From: Shewanella khirikhana
GTDB taxonomy: Bacteria; Pseudomonadota; Gammaproteobacteria; Enterobacterales; Shewanellaceae
Reading direction: 5' to 3'
NCBI RefSeq assembly: GCF_003957745.1
Contig: NZ_CP020373.1
Location: 3,581,501-3,645,500 of the forward strand
DNA: 64,000 bases
Made by a program: the position numbers and the translations under genes. The notes under the pieces were generated by a model. It was not told the origin of the DNA. It did no database searches and saw nothing but the letters and a program-made list of their open reading frames with translations. Every line of letters begins with the position of its first letter. Position 1 is the first letter of the stretch. Positions 7,799 through 16,526 of this stretch are shown one piece after another.

Positions 7799-8821
7799 TT
7801 AAAAGTCGTAGCGAACCCCCAGGGTGATTAGGTCGTCATCGAGGGAGACATTCACGCCGCCAAGCAGCAGGTCGCCATCGAAGCGGGTGTAATGACCATA
7901 GAGCTGGGTGCTCTTGGCGAGCTTGTAGTTGGCGCCGAGGCTGAGCTGGCTCAAATCCACCTCGCTGACATCGCTGAGCTTGCCGTCAGTTTGTGATTTG
8001 ATAAAGCGCGACACATATTTGCCAAGACCGGCATCGTCCTGGCCATACTCCAGCTTGAGCCGGGTCTTACCCAGATCCCAGGCGAGATTCACAAACCAGC
8101 TGTTGCCATCGAGGGCGGCAAACGCCGGGTCCTGATGCTCGCTCTGCTGGAAAATACCGCCCAGCGTCCATTCGCCCAGCTTCACCTGAGTTACGGCGCG
8201 GCTGGCATCGATATTGTCGATACCGCTGTTGTAGGCCAGCGCCAGATACCAGGGCTGCTTCTTGAGGGATGCGTCACCGGCAGTGGCCGAAACCGCATAA
8301 GCTGCCTCATCGGCGCCATAGTTGTCGCTCAGAAGATAAGTGCCGTTAAGCTGCACCAGTCCGCCAAGTTTGGGGGACTGATAGGTGAGGCTGTCGCCAA
8401 AGCGGCCCTGCCCCGGCAACAGTCGGTCGATATCCGAGTTACTGGTGCCGAAGATATCGACCTTGCCTTCGGCGGTTTTGAACACGCTGTCGTTGCGGCC
8501 AAAGGTCAGGGCACCGAAGTCGGTTTTCACCCCTATGTAGGTGTTACGGGCTTTGAAGGTTTTACCTGAGTTATCAAAGTTATCCACCCCAAACTCGAGC
8601 TTGTAAAACAGCTCCAGCCCGTCGCCAATGGCTTCGCTGCCTTTTACCCCGATACGGGAAGAGTTGTTTTCCAGCACGGTACCGGCCTTGCCATTTTGGG
8701 CGGCCACGCCGAGGTCCGAGTCGGTCAGCGACAGGTTGATACGGCCATAAAAGTCTGCATCAGCGGCCAGTGCGGCGCTGCCTGGAGCAAGCAGTGCCAG
8801 TGCTATAAGTGCTTTGTTCAT
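7799..8821 (-). CDS. Gram-negative general-type porin
   Basis: A 340-residue outer-membrane beta-barrel porin. A signal peptide of about 20 residues (cleavage after ALAA, before DADFYGRINLSL) precedes a classic porin start: FYGRINLSL, then SRIGVKGSEAIGDGLELFYKLEFG. The last residues GVRYDF end in the terminal Phe needed for BAM-dependent assembly. Repeated aromatic/glycine strands (GALTFGRNDS, WYLALAYNSG, LGANYKLAKSTQLYGHYTRF) fit a 16-strand barrel of the Porin_4 type. ATG 8821 has AAGGA upstream and gives the signal peptide; the longer frame is rejected. It lies 59 bases downstream of pgtP on the same strand with only a hairpin between, so it may be the outer-membrane entry pore for the same anionic substrates. 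Confidence 0.88.
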   Translation of the reverse strand: MNKALIALALLAPGSAALAADADFYGRINLSLTDSDLGVAAQNGKAGTVLENNSSRIGVKGSEAIGDGLELFYKLEFGVDNFDNSGKTFKARNTYIGVKTDFGALTFGRNDSVFKTAEGKVDIFGTSNSDIDRLLPGQGRFGDSLTYQSPKLGGLVQLNGTYLLSDNYGADEAAYAVSATAGDASLKKQPWYLALAYNSGIDNIDASRAVTQVKLGEWTLGGIFQQSEHQDPAFAALDGNSWFVNLAWDLGKTRLKLEYGQDDAGLGKYVSRFIKSQTDGKLSDVSEVDLSQLSLGANYKLAKSTQLYGHYTRFDGDLLLGGVNVSLDDDLITLGVRYDF

Positions 8822-8852
8822 AATGAAATTCCTTACGCGATTGGTTTGCTTG

Positions 8853-8872
8853 GGGCCACCCGCAGGTGGCCC
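8853..8872. other. Hairpin between pgtP and the porin gene
   Basis: GGGCCACC (8853-8860) and GGTGGCCC (8865-8872) form a perfect 8-bp stem with a 4-base loop, inside the 59-base gap. No T run follows on either strand. It is therefore more likely an mRNA-processing or stabilising element, or a partial terminator, that could set different levels of permease and porin. Confidence 0.55.
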
Positions 8873-8880
8873 GGCCGTTA

Positions 8881-10218
8881 TCAGTAATCCACTACCTTCT
8901 TGGCATTCCACACGCTCATGGCGAGGAACATGGACACCACGGCGGCGGCCAGCCAGAAGTACTGGGCGGTTGAAAAGTCGTACTGCTTCACTCCATCGAT
9001 TTCGGTAATGGTGATTAAGGAGGCAGACACGATTTCCTGGGCAGAGGCGGCTATGTAGGAACACAGGCCGATAAAGCCTTTCACCGCGCCCACGGCCGCT
9101 TTGGGCATCAGGTCACAGGCGGTAAGACCAGCCAGGAACACCACCAGACCACCGATGGCATAACCAATCAGACCCAGGGCAACGGCATCCACTACCCGGC
9201 TCTGTGGGCCCCAGAACATCAGGCACAGACCGGCAATGTTGGCCAGACCGTACAGCAGGGTTGGGATATGACGGTTGGCGTTAAACAGCTTGTCGGAGAT
9301 GATCCCCGCCAGAATGGCCCCGGCGAAACCGGCGATGGGGTAAGCCGACATGGCAAAGCCAGCATCAATCAGGCTGTAGCCCTTGGACTCCTGCAGGTAC
9401 AGCACCGCCCAGGAGCTCATGGCGTAGCGGGAGATATACATGGCCGCACAGGCAAGAGCGATAATCCACACGGTAGGCTGCTTAAGGATAAACAGCTGGG
9501 CGCGGCGGATTTCCTTGGGGTCAACCTTCTTTTTGATCTCGGCATCTTCGCCATAGGCCACGGCTGGCTCTGGCAGACCATAGGTTTGCGGTCTGTCTTT
9601 GAGCACAAAGTACATGGCGATGGCGGCGGCAAAGGTAGCAATACCGGCGCCAACGAAGCCTGCTCTCCAGCCGAAGAAGCTCACTACGGTAGCGGTCAGG
9701 ATCCAGGTGATACCTTCACCTATGTTGCGCGAGCCACCCCAGATGGAGTACACAGAGCCACGCTGCTTCGGCGAGAACCACTGGAAAATCGACACGCACG
9801 AAGGCGCACTGCCCACAGACTGGAACCAACCATTCATCGCCCACAACAGGATGAAGAAGAAGGTGGCGGTGTTCATACCCATCAACAAACAGGTGATGGC
9901 CGACAGACCCAGCGACACCGACATAAAGCGGCCGATGTTGGCGTAGTCCGACAGGAAGCCGTTGGAAAACTTACCCACGGCATAGGTTAAGAAGAATGCC
10001 GAGCCTATGATCCCCAGTTCATCCAGGGTCACAATGCCGGCATCCAGCATAGGTTTTTTCGCGACGTTCAAACTCATGCGGGCGACGTAGAACATGGCAT
10101 AACCCAGCACCAGTCCCAAGAACACCTGCCATTGATATTTCTTATAAATTGAGCGGATTTTTTCCGGTGTCCCTTCAATCAGGGGCTGATCCGGCCGCGT
10201 TTTGAAAAAGTCCAGCAT
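8881..10218 (-). CDS. pgtP: Organophosphate:phosphate antiporter, PgtP-type MFS transporter
   Basis: A 445-residue inner-membrane permease of the organophosphate:Pi antiporter branch of the major facilitator superfamily (GlpT/UhpT/UhpC/PgtP). Twelve hydrophobic segments are visible. Family blocks include YKKYQWQVFLGLVLGYAMFY, FSNGFLSDYANIGRFM and FSPKQRGSVYSIWGGSRNIG. The phosphoglycerate assignment rests mainly on context: pgtC-pgtB-pgtA homologues diverge from it 258 bases away, as expected for the Salmonella-type phosphoglycerate system. Alternatives are glycerol-3-phosphate or hexose-phosphate uptake. ATG 10218 is preferred because GGGAGGAAGG lies just before it, and a GTG at 10233 would overlap that ribosome site. 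Confidence 0.8.
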   Translation of the reverse strand: MLDFFKTRPDQPLIEGTPEKIRSIYKKYQWQVFLGLVLGYAMFYVARMSLNVAKKPMLDAGIVTLDELGIIGSAFFLTYAVGKFSNGFLSDYANIGRFMSVSLGLSAITCLLMGMNTATFFFILLWAMNGWFQSVGSAPSCVSIFQWFSPKQRGSVYSIWGGSRNIGEGITWILTATVVSFFGWRAGFVGAGIATFAAAIAMYFVLKDRPQTYGLPEPAVAYGEDAEIKKKVDPKEIRRAQLFILKQPTVWIIALACAAMYISRYAMSSWAVLYLQESKGYSLIDAGFAMSAYPIAGFAGAILAGIISDKLFNANRHIPTLLYGLANIAGLCLMFWGPQSRVVDAVALGLIGYAIGGLVVFLAGLTACDLMPKAAVGAVKGFIGLCSYIAASAQEIVSASLITITEIDGVKQYDFSTAQYFWLAAAVVSMFLAMSVWNAKKVVDY

Positions 10219-10319
10219 CTGCCTTCCTCCCACGTTTAAGTTGCTCGTTCGCCGGGATCCGGCTCCCGACTTGTCCGCATCTTTTCAGGCACAATTGCCG
10301 GGGACAAAAGCCGTAAAGT

Positions 10320-10422
10320 GGGTCAGATTTAACTCAAAAGGCAGAATTTCCGGGTCAAAATTGGAATGGCTACACTCACCGATAAACACTTATTGTTGGA
10401 AAATAGGCCAACCCTGGGTCAG
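10320..10422 (+). promoter_or_regulatory. Three phased GGGTCA direct repeats in the pgt intergenic region
   Basis: GGGTCAG at 10320-10326, GGGTCA at 10352-10357 and GGGTCAG at 10416-10422 are same-strand repeats. Their start-to-start distances are 32 and 64 bases, close to three and six helical turns. They lie between divergent pgtP and pgtC, where the response regulator should bind. No -24/-12 (sigma-54) promoter was found here. Confidence 0.4.
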
Positions 10423-10476
10423 TTCCGACTCACCAAGGTGTAAAAAACGTTAAAAATTGATTAAAAAATTTGAGCC

Positions 10477-11736
10477 ATGACACAAAAAAAACTGCTCGCC
10501 CTACTACTGATGCTCTGGCTTAGCTGGCCAATAACCGGCCAGGCGAAAGACAATTGCCTGGTGATCCTCACCTCGTTCTCCGAGCTGCCCTTTAAAGGAC
10601 TGGTGGATAAATTCTCGGCCCGGGAGCAATGCGAAGTGCGGGTGATTTACCGCCGCACCCTGCCCGCTATCCGGCTGCTGACCGACGGCAACCAGCCCAA
10701 GGTGGATTTGGTGGTGTCGTCCTCGCCGACACTGTTTCAAACCCTGCATCAGCAAAAATTACTGGCACCGCTTGGCAAGCTGTCCGATGTTCCCAGCTGG
10801 CTTGCGCCCCACAGCCTGCCGGCCAGCGACTATGTGTTGCCGGTGGCTTACTCCGGCATTGGGCTGATGTTCAATCGTGACTACCTGGATAAACATAAGC
10901 TGCCACAGCCCCGCAGCTGGCAGGACTTAGCCCAGCCCGGCTTTAACGGCCATGTGATGATGAGTTCGCCCAGCCATTCGGGTACCACCCATATGATGGT
11001 GGAAAACATATTGCAATCAGAAGGATGGGACGAAGGCTGGGCACTGCTGATGCGCATTGGTGGCAATCTTGCCTCGTTGTCGGCCCGCAGTTTCGGGGTA
11101 AGCGATGCCATCAGCCGTGGCCTGGTGGGCGCAGGCCCTGTGATAGACAATTACGCCAGTGCCGCCCAGCGCCACTTCGAGTATGTGGGCTTTAGCTATT
11201 TACCCGACACCGTCATTCTGCCCACCTACTGCGGCCTCACTGCCAAGGCGGCCCACGCCGATAAAGCCAGGCAATTTCTGAACTTTTTGCTGTCGGCCGA
11301 GGGCCAGGCCATTCTCACCGAACCCGAGTTCGCCAAAACGCCCTTAAACGATGACAAGCTGGCCCACAGCACCGACTTTGTTATTGAAAAGCAGCAGCTG
11401 TTTTTGCGCAACAATGTGATTAAAGCGCTGTTTGAACAGGCGATTTCTCAGCAGCTGCCCAAGCTTCGCTATACCTGGCTTGCCATCATCAAGGCCCAGG
11501 GTGCCATGAAAAATACCCTGAAAAACCATGAGGTACTGACCCAGGCCATCGCCCTTGCCAGCCAGGTGCCCATCAGCGAAGCCGAAGCCATGTCCCCCGA
11601 TCTGCAGGCGGTGTTTGCCGACTATGAACAGCAACCCTCGGCGCAGATGGAGCGCACCATGCAGGACTGGCGCATGCAGGTCGCTCAGCAACTGGAGCAG
11701 GCCATGGCACTGGTTCGCACCCTGGAGTACCCCTGA
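10477..11736 (+). CDS. pgtC: Periplasmic solute-binding regulatory protein, PgtC-like
   Basis: A 419-residue exported protein with a signal peptide (about residues 1-23, ending near GQAK). The mature region resembles periplasmic iron/organic-anion type binding proteins: CLVILTSFSELPFKGLVDKF, VDLVVSSSPTLFQTL, VLPVAYSGIGLMFNRDYL, GHVMMSSPSHSGTTHMMVEN and HADKARQFLNFLLS. In Salmonella, PgtC is the periplasmic component that, with kinase PgtB, signals external phosphoglycerate. Here it is the first gene of pgtC-pgtB-pgtA, overlapping pgtB by one base (TGATG), which implies translational coupling. The long C-terminal tail (about residues 330-419, helical, Gln-rich) goes beyond a plain binding fold and could contact PgtB. 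ATG 10477 has only a weak ribosome site. Confidence 0.8.
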   Translation: MTQKKLLALLLMLWLSWPITGQAKDNCLVILTSFSELPFKGLVDKFSAREQCEVRVIYRRTLPAIRLLTDGNQPKVDLVVSSSPTLFQTLHQQKLLAPLGKLSDVPSWLAPHSLPASDYVLPVAYSGIGLMFNRDYLDKHKLPQPRSWQDLAQPGFNGHVMMSSPSHSGTTHMMVENILQSEGWDEGWALLMRIGGNLASLSARSFGVSDAISRGLVGAGPVIDNYASAAQRHFEYVGFSYLPDTVILPTYCGLTAKAAHADKARQFLNFLLSAEGQAILTEPEFAKTPLNDDKLAHSTDFVIEKQQLFLRNNVIKALFEQAISQQLPKLRYTWLAIIKAQGAMKNTLKNHEVLTQAIALASQVPISEAEAMSPDLQAVFADYEQQPSAQMERTMQDWRMQVAQQLEQAMALVRTLEYP

Positions 11737-14099
11737 TGTCCAAGTCCCAATCGCCCCTTGGCAGGCGACTCTTTATTGCCTTTTCGGCCATGTTGGGGCT
11801 GACACTGCTGGTCGGCCTGACCAGCCTCGGGGTATGGACACAGCTCAGCGCCCAGGTCAGCAGCATCATCAGCGAAAGCGTGCCCACCATCAATGCCACC
11901 TATAAGCTGGAGCGCGCCAGCAACCGGCTGTTGCAGCTGTTGGGGCAACTGCCCGGCGCCGAGGATGAAATCACCCTGCTGACCCTCGAGCGGCAGATTA
12001 CCGAGGCCATGGGCGAGCTTGAAAATGCTTACCTTGTGAACCTGCACAGCGACGATGAGCTGGCACGGCAACAGGCCCGCTTTGCCGAGCTTGAAGCCTT
12101 GATCCAAAACCAGAATCAGCTGCTGCGCCACCAACTGACCCTGGCGCAGCACCTGGCATCGCAGCAAAAGCAGCTGGCGAGGCTGCATCAGGATCTGACA
12201 GATGAAATGACGCCACTGTTGCAGGAAGTGGCCTGGCACTTAAGCGCCCAGCTTGGTAACCGCACTTCGGCCACTACCATCAATTCGGTGCTGCAGGAGT
12301 TTTCGGTACTGCAAAATATCGCATTGAAAGAAAACGAAATTCATCAGCTCAGCGCCGAGATCATTAACCAGCGCCATCAAAGGGAGCTGGAGCACGCCTT
12401 CTCATTTATTGGCTTTCAAATCGATGAGTTACGGCTGCTCACCACCCAGCTTGCGGCCTACCCATCGACCGTGAGCCACCGCCAGATCTTGCAGGAACTG
12501 GTGGAGCTGGTAAAACCCGCAGGCGCCTTGCATCAACTGCTCGGTGAAGATGTGGAAAACCAGCGCCAAATCAAAGCACTGCAACCGCAAATCAACGAGC
12601 TTATCCAACCCTACCATGCTCAGGTGGTCACTGCGGTGGCCCAGGCCAACACCAATCTTGAGTCCCTGGTGCGGGCCACCAACCGGCAGGTAAGTCAAGG
12701 CAAAGCCTGGCTGCTGCTCATCCTCACCGGAGCGCTGATTTTAAGCACCTTCGTATTGACCGGACTGATTTCAAGGCGCCTGATTGGCCGCTTGAACCTG
12801 CTCAGCGAAGACTTGGCCAAGGTGTGCAACAACGACCTGTCGAGACCCTTGAGCGTGCGCGGCAGCGACGAGATTGGCCGCCTCGGTGAGCAGTTGCTGC
12901 AGTTTCGTGCCCAGCGGCAGTTGATGGACAAAACCAATGCCCTCAACCTGATTAACAATACCCAGGCCTGCCTTATCACCTGCCTGATGGATGGCACCAT
13001 TGAATCGGTCAACCCCATCGCCCGCGAACTGCTGCCCCTTGGCAATGAGCCCGAGCAGTCACTGCTGTGGCAGGCATTTCCCCCTGCGGCGGCGCAGCAA
13101 CTGGCAAGCCAGTTTGCCCCCGGCAGCACCTTGCAGCGACACGGCCAAAGCCACTGTCTGCTGGAGCTTGGCAGCGACAAGCAACAGGCCTTCTGGCACT
13201 TCGATTTTCGCCGCTATGAGCAAGCGGGGGAGCTTAAAACCATTATCACCATCACCGACATGACCCGTCAGGAGCTGACGGCCCGCGAGCTGTCGGAGCG
13301 GGTAGCCGAGCGCACCCGGGATCTGAAAGACAAAAATCAGCAGCTTGAGCAGGAAGTTGAGCGCCGCACCCAGGCCCAGAATGACCTGCTGCGGGCTCAG
13401 GACGAACTCATTCAGGCCGCCAAAATGGCGGTGCTGGGCCAGGCGATGACCAGCATGGCCCACGAGCTGAATCAGCCGCTGTCGGCGATTTCCACCTTCC
13501 TTTACACCAGCCGTATGGCCGCCGAGCAGGGCGACATGACGCTACTGAGCGACAACCTTGAGCGCATCGGTCAGCTCAGCCAGCGGATGCACCGCATTGT
13601 GGGTGCGCTGAAAGAGTTTGCCCGCAAAACGCCGGCTATCAGGGTCAGAGAAGCCCTGTCCCTTGGCGCCGTGGCCGATAGCGCCTTGCTGCTGCTCGCC
13701 CCGCGGATAAAGCGCGATAACGTGCAGGTAGAAAGCCGCCTTGAGGCTAACCTGAGCGTAATTGGCGATCCGGTGGAAATAGAACAGGTATTGATTAACC
13801 TGCTGGTCAATGCCCTCGATGCCATCGCGAGCTGCGAGCACAGGCACATCCTTATCGAACAGCTACCGCAGCCCGGCAGCACCCTGATTGCCATTCGCGA
13901 CACTGGCCCAGGCTTTCCCGAGGCTGTGCTGCAAAAGCTATTCTCGCCTTTTGTCACCACCAAAGAAGTGGGGCTGGGGCTGGGGCTGTCGATTTGCCGA
14001 ACCCTGATGGAGCGCCAGGAAGGCGATATCCGCCTTGCCTGCACCATGGAAGGCAACACCCTGATGCTGCTGGAGTTCCCCCATGTCCCATCTGCTTAA
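11736..14099 (+). CDS. pgtB: Membrane sensor histidine kinase, PgtB-like
   Basis: A 787-residue two-component kinase. One transmembrane segment (about residues 11-35), a long helical periplasmic region (to about 320) and a second segment (about 327-350) precede HAMP (RRLIGRLNLLSEDLAKV), a PAS-like stretch (about 405-500), a coiled coil, and the kinase core. The H-box is SMAHELNQPLSAIST, followed by N-box INLLVNALDAI, G1 IRDTGPGFPEA and LFSPFVTTKEVGLGLGLSIC. This HELNQPL/GLGLGLSI architecture is the DctB/PgtB type. It probably reads the state of PgtC and phosphorylates PgtA. It overlaps pgtC by 1 base and pgtA by 17 bases, a strong sign of one transcript. Confidence 0.88.
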   Translation: MSKSQSPLGRRLFIAFSAMLGLTLLVGLTSLGVWTQLSAQVSSIISESVPTINATYKLERASNRLLQLLGQLPGAEDEITLLTLERQITEAMGELENAYLVNLHSDDELARQQARFAELEALIQNQNQLLRHQLTLAQHLASQQKQLARLHQDLTDEMTPLLQEVAWHLSAQLGNRTSATTINSVLQEFSVLQNIALKENEIHQLSAEIINQRHQRELEHAFSFIGFQIDELRLLTTQLAAYPSTVSHRQILQELVELVKPAGALHQLLGEDVENQRQIKALQPQINELIQPYHAQVVTAVAQANTNLESLVRATNRQVSQGKAWLLLILTGALILSTFVLTGLISRRLIGRLNLLSEDLAKVCNNDLSRPLSVRGSDEIGRLGEQLLQFRAQRQLMDKTNALNLINNTQACLITCLMDGTIESVNPIARELLPLGNEPEQSLLWQAFPPAAAQQLASQFAPGSTLQRHGQSHCLLELGSDKQQAFWHFDFRRYEQAGELKTIITITDMTRQELTARELSERVAERTRDLKDKNQQLEQEVERRTQAQNDLLRAQDELIQAAKMAVLGQAMTSMAHELNQPLSAISTFLYTSRMAAEQGDMTLLSDNLERIGQLSQRMHRIVGALKEFARKTPAIRVREALSLGAVADSALLLLAPRIKRDNVQVESRLEANLSVIGDPVEIEQVLINLLVNALDAIASCEHRHILIEQLPQPGSTLIAIRDTGPGFPEAVLQKLFSPFVTTKEVGLGLGLSICRTLMERQEGDIRLACTMEGNTLMLLEFPHVPSA

Positions 14100-15372
14100 A
14101 CCCAAGCCGAATCTGCTGCTTATCGACGATGATGAGGACGTGCTGGATGCCTGTCGGCAGCTGTTTTATCTGTCTGGCTATCAGGTGCGCGCAACCAGCT
14201 CGCCGCAAAAGGCGCTGGAGGTACTGAGCCGCGACTGGGACGGCGTGGTCGTGAGCGACATCTACATGCCGGCCATGCACGGGCTGGATTTGCTGGCAGC
14301 CGTGCACAGCATCGACCCGCAGATCCCGGTCATTATGATCACGGGGCACGCCGATATTCCGCTGGCGGTAAAGGCGGTAAAGCAAGGCGCCGCCGACTTT
14401 ATCGAAAAGCCCCTCGACCCACCGACCTTTCTTGCGCTGGTGAAAAAAGCCGCCACCCAGCGCCACCAACTGATTGGTCAGCGGCAAACGATTCAGGACT
14501 CTCTCGCAGGCCAGCTGCTTGGCAGCAGCGCGCAAATCAACGACCTCAGAGAGCAGCTGGGGCAGCTGGCCTTAACCGACCGCGACGTGATGCTGGAAGG
14601 CCCCCGCGGAGTCGGTCGCAACACCCTGGCGGCACTGCTGCACAAGCTTGGCCCCAGGGCCGAAGGGCCACTGCAACAGCTCGAATGCGCTCTGGTGGAA
14701 AGCCCGGAGAAACTGCAACAGGCGGTGGATGCCAGCCGTGGCGGCACCCTGATTTTACGGGAGCTTGAGCATCTGCCCACCGACAGCCAACGTTGGCTGG
14801 CAAGCTTTCTGCTGGATCAGGAACGCCGTGGCAACAAGGATGTGCGCACCATTGCCATTCTGGAAAGCCAGCCCGAAGCCCTGGTACAGCAGCAAACCCT
14901 TACCCCCGAGTGCTTTTATTATTTCTCCCAGGTCAGGCTGCGGCTGCCAGCCCTGTGCGAACGTCCAAGCGACATAGTGCCGCTGTTTATGGCCTTCCTG
15001 AAAGAGAGCTGCCGCCGACTGTCGCGCAAGGTGCCTGCGGTGGAAAACCGTTATCTGGACAACCTCAAACAGCACAGCTGGCCCGGTAACGTGCGGGAGC
15101 TTCGCAACGTGGCCGAGCTATACGCGGTTGGCATAGTCAAACTTGCCAATGTGCAGCGGATTGCGGCGGCGCCCTCGGTCAAAGGCCCGCTGGATGAATT
15201 GGTGGACGACTATGAAAAGCGTCTGATTGAAGATGCGCTGTTTTTGTTCTCGGGCCGGGTGTCGGAGGCGGCAGATCACCTCAATGTGCCCCGCAAAAAG
15301 CTCTACCTGCGGATGAAAAAATACGGCCTCGATAAGGAATGTTTTAAGCCGGTGAAGCCGGGCAAGGGCTGA
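14083..15372 (+). CDS. pgtA: NtrC-like response regulator with degenerate AAA+ domain, PgtA-like
   Basis: A 429-residue regulator: receiver domain (1-125, phospho-acceptor D59 in VVVSDIYMP), AAA+-like domain (about 145-360) and a Fis-type helix-turn-helix (VSEAADHLNVPRKKLYLRM, 393-411). The central domain is clearly related to sigma-54 activators (WPGNVREL is intact), but key parts are lost. The Walker A position reads GPRGVGRNT with Arg (R179) for the Lys. The Walker B position reads GGTLILRELEHL with Arg (R226) for the Asp. The segment with the GAFTGA loop is absent between about residues 202 and 220. It is therefore unlikely to hydrolyse ATP or drive sigma-54 and probably acts with sigma-70. 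It should control divergent pgtP. Confidence 0.85.
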   Translation: MSHLLKPKPNLLLIDDDEDVLDACRQLFYLSGYQVRATSSPQKALEVLSRDWDGVVVSDIYMPAMHGLDLLAAVHSIDPQIPVIMITGHADIPLAVKAVKQGAADFIEKPLDPPTFLALVKKAATQRHQLIGQRQTIQDSLAGQLLGSSAQINDLREQLGQLALTDRDVMLEGPRGVGRNTLAALLHKLGPRAEGPLQQLECALVESPEKLQQAVDASRGGTLILRELEHLPTDSQRWLASFLLDQERRGNKDVRTIAILESQPEALVQQQTLTPECFYYFSQVRLRLPALCERPSDIVPLFMAFLKESCRRLSRKVPAVENRYLDNLKQHSWPGNVRELRNVAELYAVGIVKLANVQRIAAAPSVKGPLDELVDDYEKRLIEDALFLFSGRVSEAADHLNVPRKKLYLRMKKYGLDKECFKPVKPGKG

Positions 15373-15437
15373 GCCCTCACTGGTCAGAGGGCGAAACCCG
15401 TGTTATATCAGGGGAAACTGCAGTACAAGGACAGCCC

Positions 15438-15929
15438 ATGACCCAATTTGCCCTCGATGATATTCAGCATCTGCATGAGTCGGTGCAGGTGGAGTTTAAG
15501 CTGGCGGCGGGCCGGGATGGTCAGGGCCAGCTGCCGGAAGACATGTGGGAGAGTTACAGTGCCTTTGCCAATACCCTTGGCGGCGAGATTATTCTGGGTG
15601 TGCGTGAATCGGCCGGCCAGTTCAGTATCGAAGGCATAGCCAACCCGTTGCCGATGCTGGAAGAAATCTGGCACATATTGGCAGACAGGGACAGGGTGTC
15701 CTGTAATGTGTTGTCGCCAACCGATGTACAAATTATTGAACTTGCGGGTAAAAAACTGATCAGGCTGCACGTGCCCGAAGCCAGGGCCTGGCAAAAGCCG
15801 GTGTATCTGGGCAAGGATCCCTACGGCGGCAGTTATTTCAGAGTGGATTCATCGGATATGCGCGCCAGTCGGCGCCAGGTCAGCCAACTGCTGCGTAAAC
15901 AGCGCCGCCTGTGTGGGCCACAAGCCTGA
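15438..15929 (+). CDS. AlbA_2/Schlafen-type domain protein
   Basis: A 163-residue predicted cytoplasmic protein consisting of little more than one AlbA_2 (Schlafen AlbA-type) domain. Visible blocks are EFKLAAGRDGQGQLPEDMWE, SAFANTLGGEIILGVRE, ELAGKKLIRLHVPEA, KPVYLG and GGSYFRVDSSDMRASRRQVSQLLR. In larger relatives this domain precedes an ATPase-like half and is described as a nucleic-acid-binding or putative transcriptional regulator. Here that C-terminal half is missing, but the ends look natural. AAGGA lies about 8 bases before ATG 15438. It follows pgtA by 65 bases on the same strand and could be partly co-transcribed, with a weak hairpin (15373-15392) between. It is convergent with the HupE gene, with 3 bases between the stops. 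Confidence 0.7.
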   Translation: MTQFALDDIQHLHESVQVEFKLAAGRDGQGQLPEDMWESYSAFANTLGGEIILGVRESAGQFSIEGIANPLPMLEEIWHILADRDRVSCNVLSPTDVQIIELAGKKLIRLHVPEARAWQKPVYLGKDPYGGSYFRVDSSDMRASRRQVSQLLRKQRRLCGPQA

Positions 15930-15932
15930 GGG

Positions 15933-16526
15933 CTACCACCACCAGAGCATCACCCCAAGCGAAGCGATAATCCCGCCCAACCCTTTCATCAGCGGCTTGT
16001 CGGTTTCGATAAGACTGAGATACCAGGCCACGGCCGCGCCAATCAGCATGATAATCACACTGCCGAGCACAAAGCCCATGCTGTACCACACGGGGTTGGC
16101 CAGTTCGGGAATTTCTGTGCCGTGGGCATGACCATGGAACAGGGCGAAGATCCCGACAAAGGCCTGGGCGAACGACAGCGGCAAATCCCGTCCGAGCAAC
16201 AAAGCAATGCCGAACAGCACCACCGACAGCGCAATACCATCCTCGACCAGCGGCATGGGCACCCTGAGCAGCCCCACCACAGCGCCAAACAGCAAAAATC
16301 CAATAAAGGCCAAAGGCACTGAGAAACGCGCCCGGCCACCGAGTTGCATACCAAGCAGACCCACGGCAAAGATTGTCAGCAGATGATCGAGACCAAAAAA
16401 TGGATGGGCAAGCCCGGTTAAAAAGCCATCGTTGCCATAAATGTTGTGGGCAAAGGCCGACCAGGGCAAACACAGCAAAATGCTTGCCCAACCAGCTTGC
16501 CTGACGCGCGCCTTGAACCCTGACAC
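15933..16526 (-). CDS. HupE/UreJ family membrane protein
   Basis: A 197-residue polytopic membrane protein. A cleavable signal-like N-terminus ends at AFA, before HNIYGNDGFLTG. It is followed by the HupE/UreJ signature HPFFGLDHLLTIFAVGLLG and further hydrophobic segments. Histidine-rich loops (FHGHAHGTEIPE) fit the metal-handling role proposed for the family, which is linked to nickel or cobalt transport for hydrogenase and urease. No hydrogenase or urease gene lies in this window, so the metal is not known. It starts with GTG at 16526, with AGGGG 7 bases upstream and no nearby ATG alternative. It is a single gene converging with the AlbA_2 gene. Confidence 0.82.
   Translation of the reverse strand: MSGFKARVRQAGWASILLCLPWSAFAHNIYGNDGFLTGLAHPFFGLDHLLTIFAVGLLGMQLGGRARFSVPLAFIGFLLFGAVVGLLRVPMPLVEDGIALSVVLFGIALLLGRDLPLSFAQAFVGIFALFHGHAHGTEIPELANPVWYSMGFVLGSVIIMLIGAAVAWYLSLIETDKPLMKGLGGIIASLGVMLWWW

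Noticed and set aside
10290..10315. Sigma-54-like GGCAC...TTGC before the pgt genes
   Set aside because: The GG and GC elements are too close for a -24/-12 promoter. The match comes from a small palindrome (GGCACAATTGCC).
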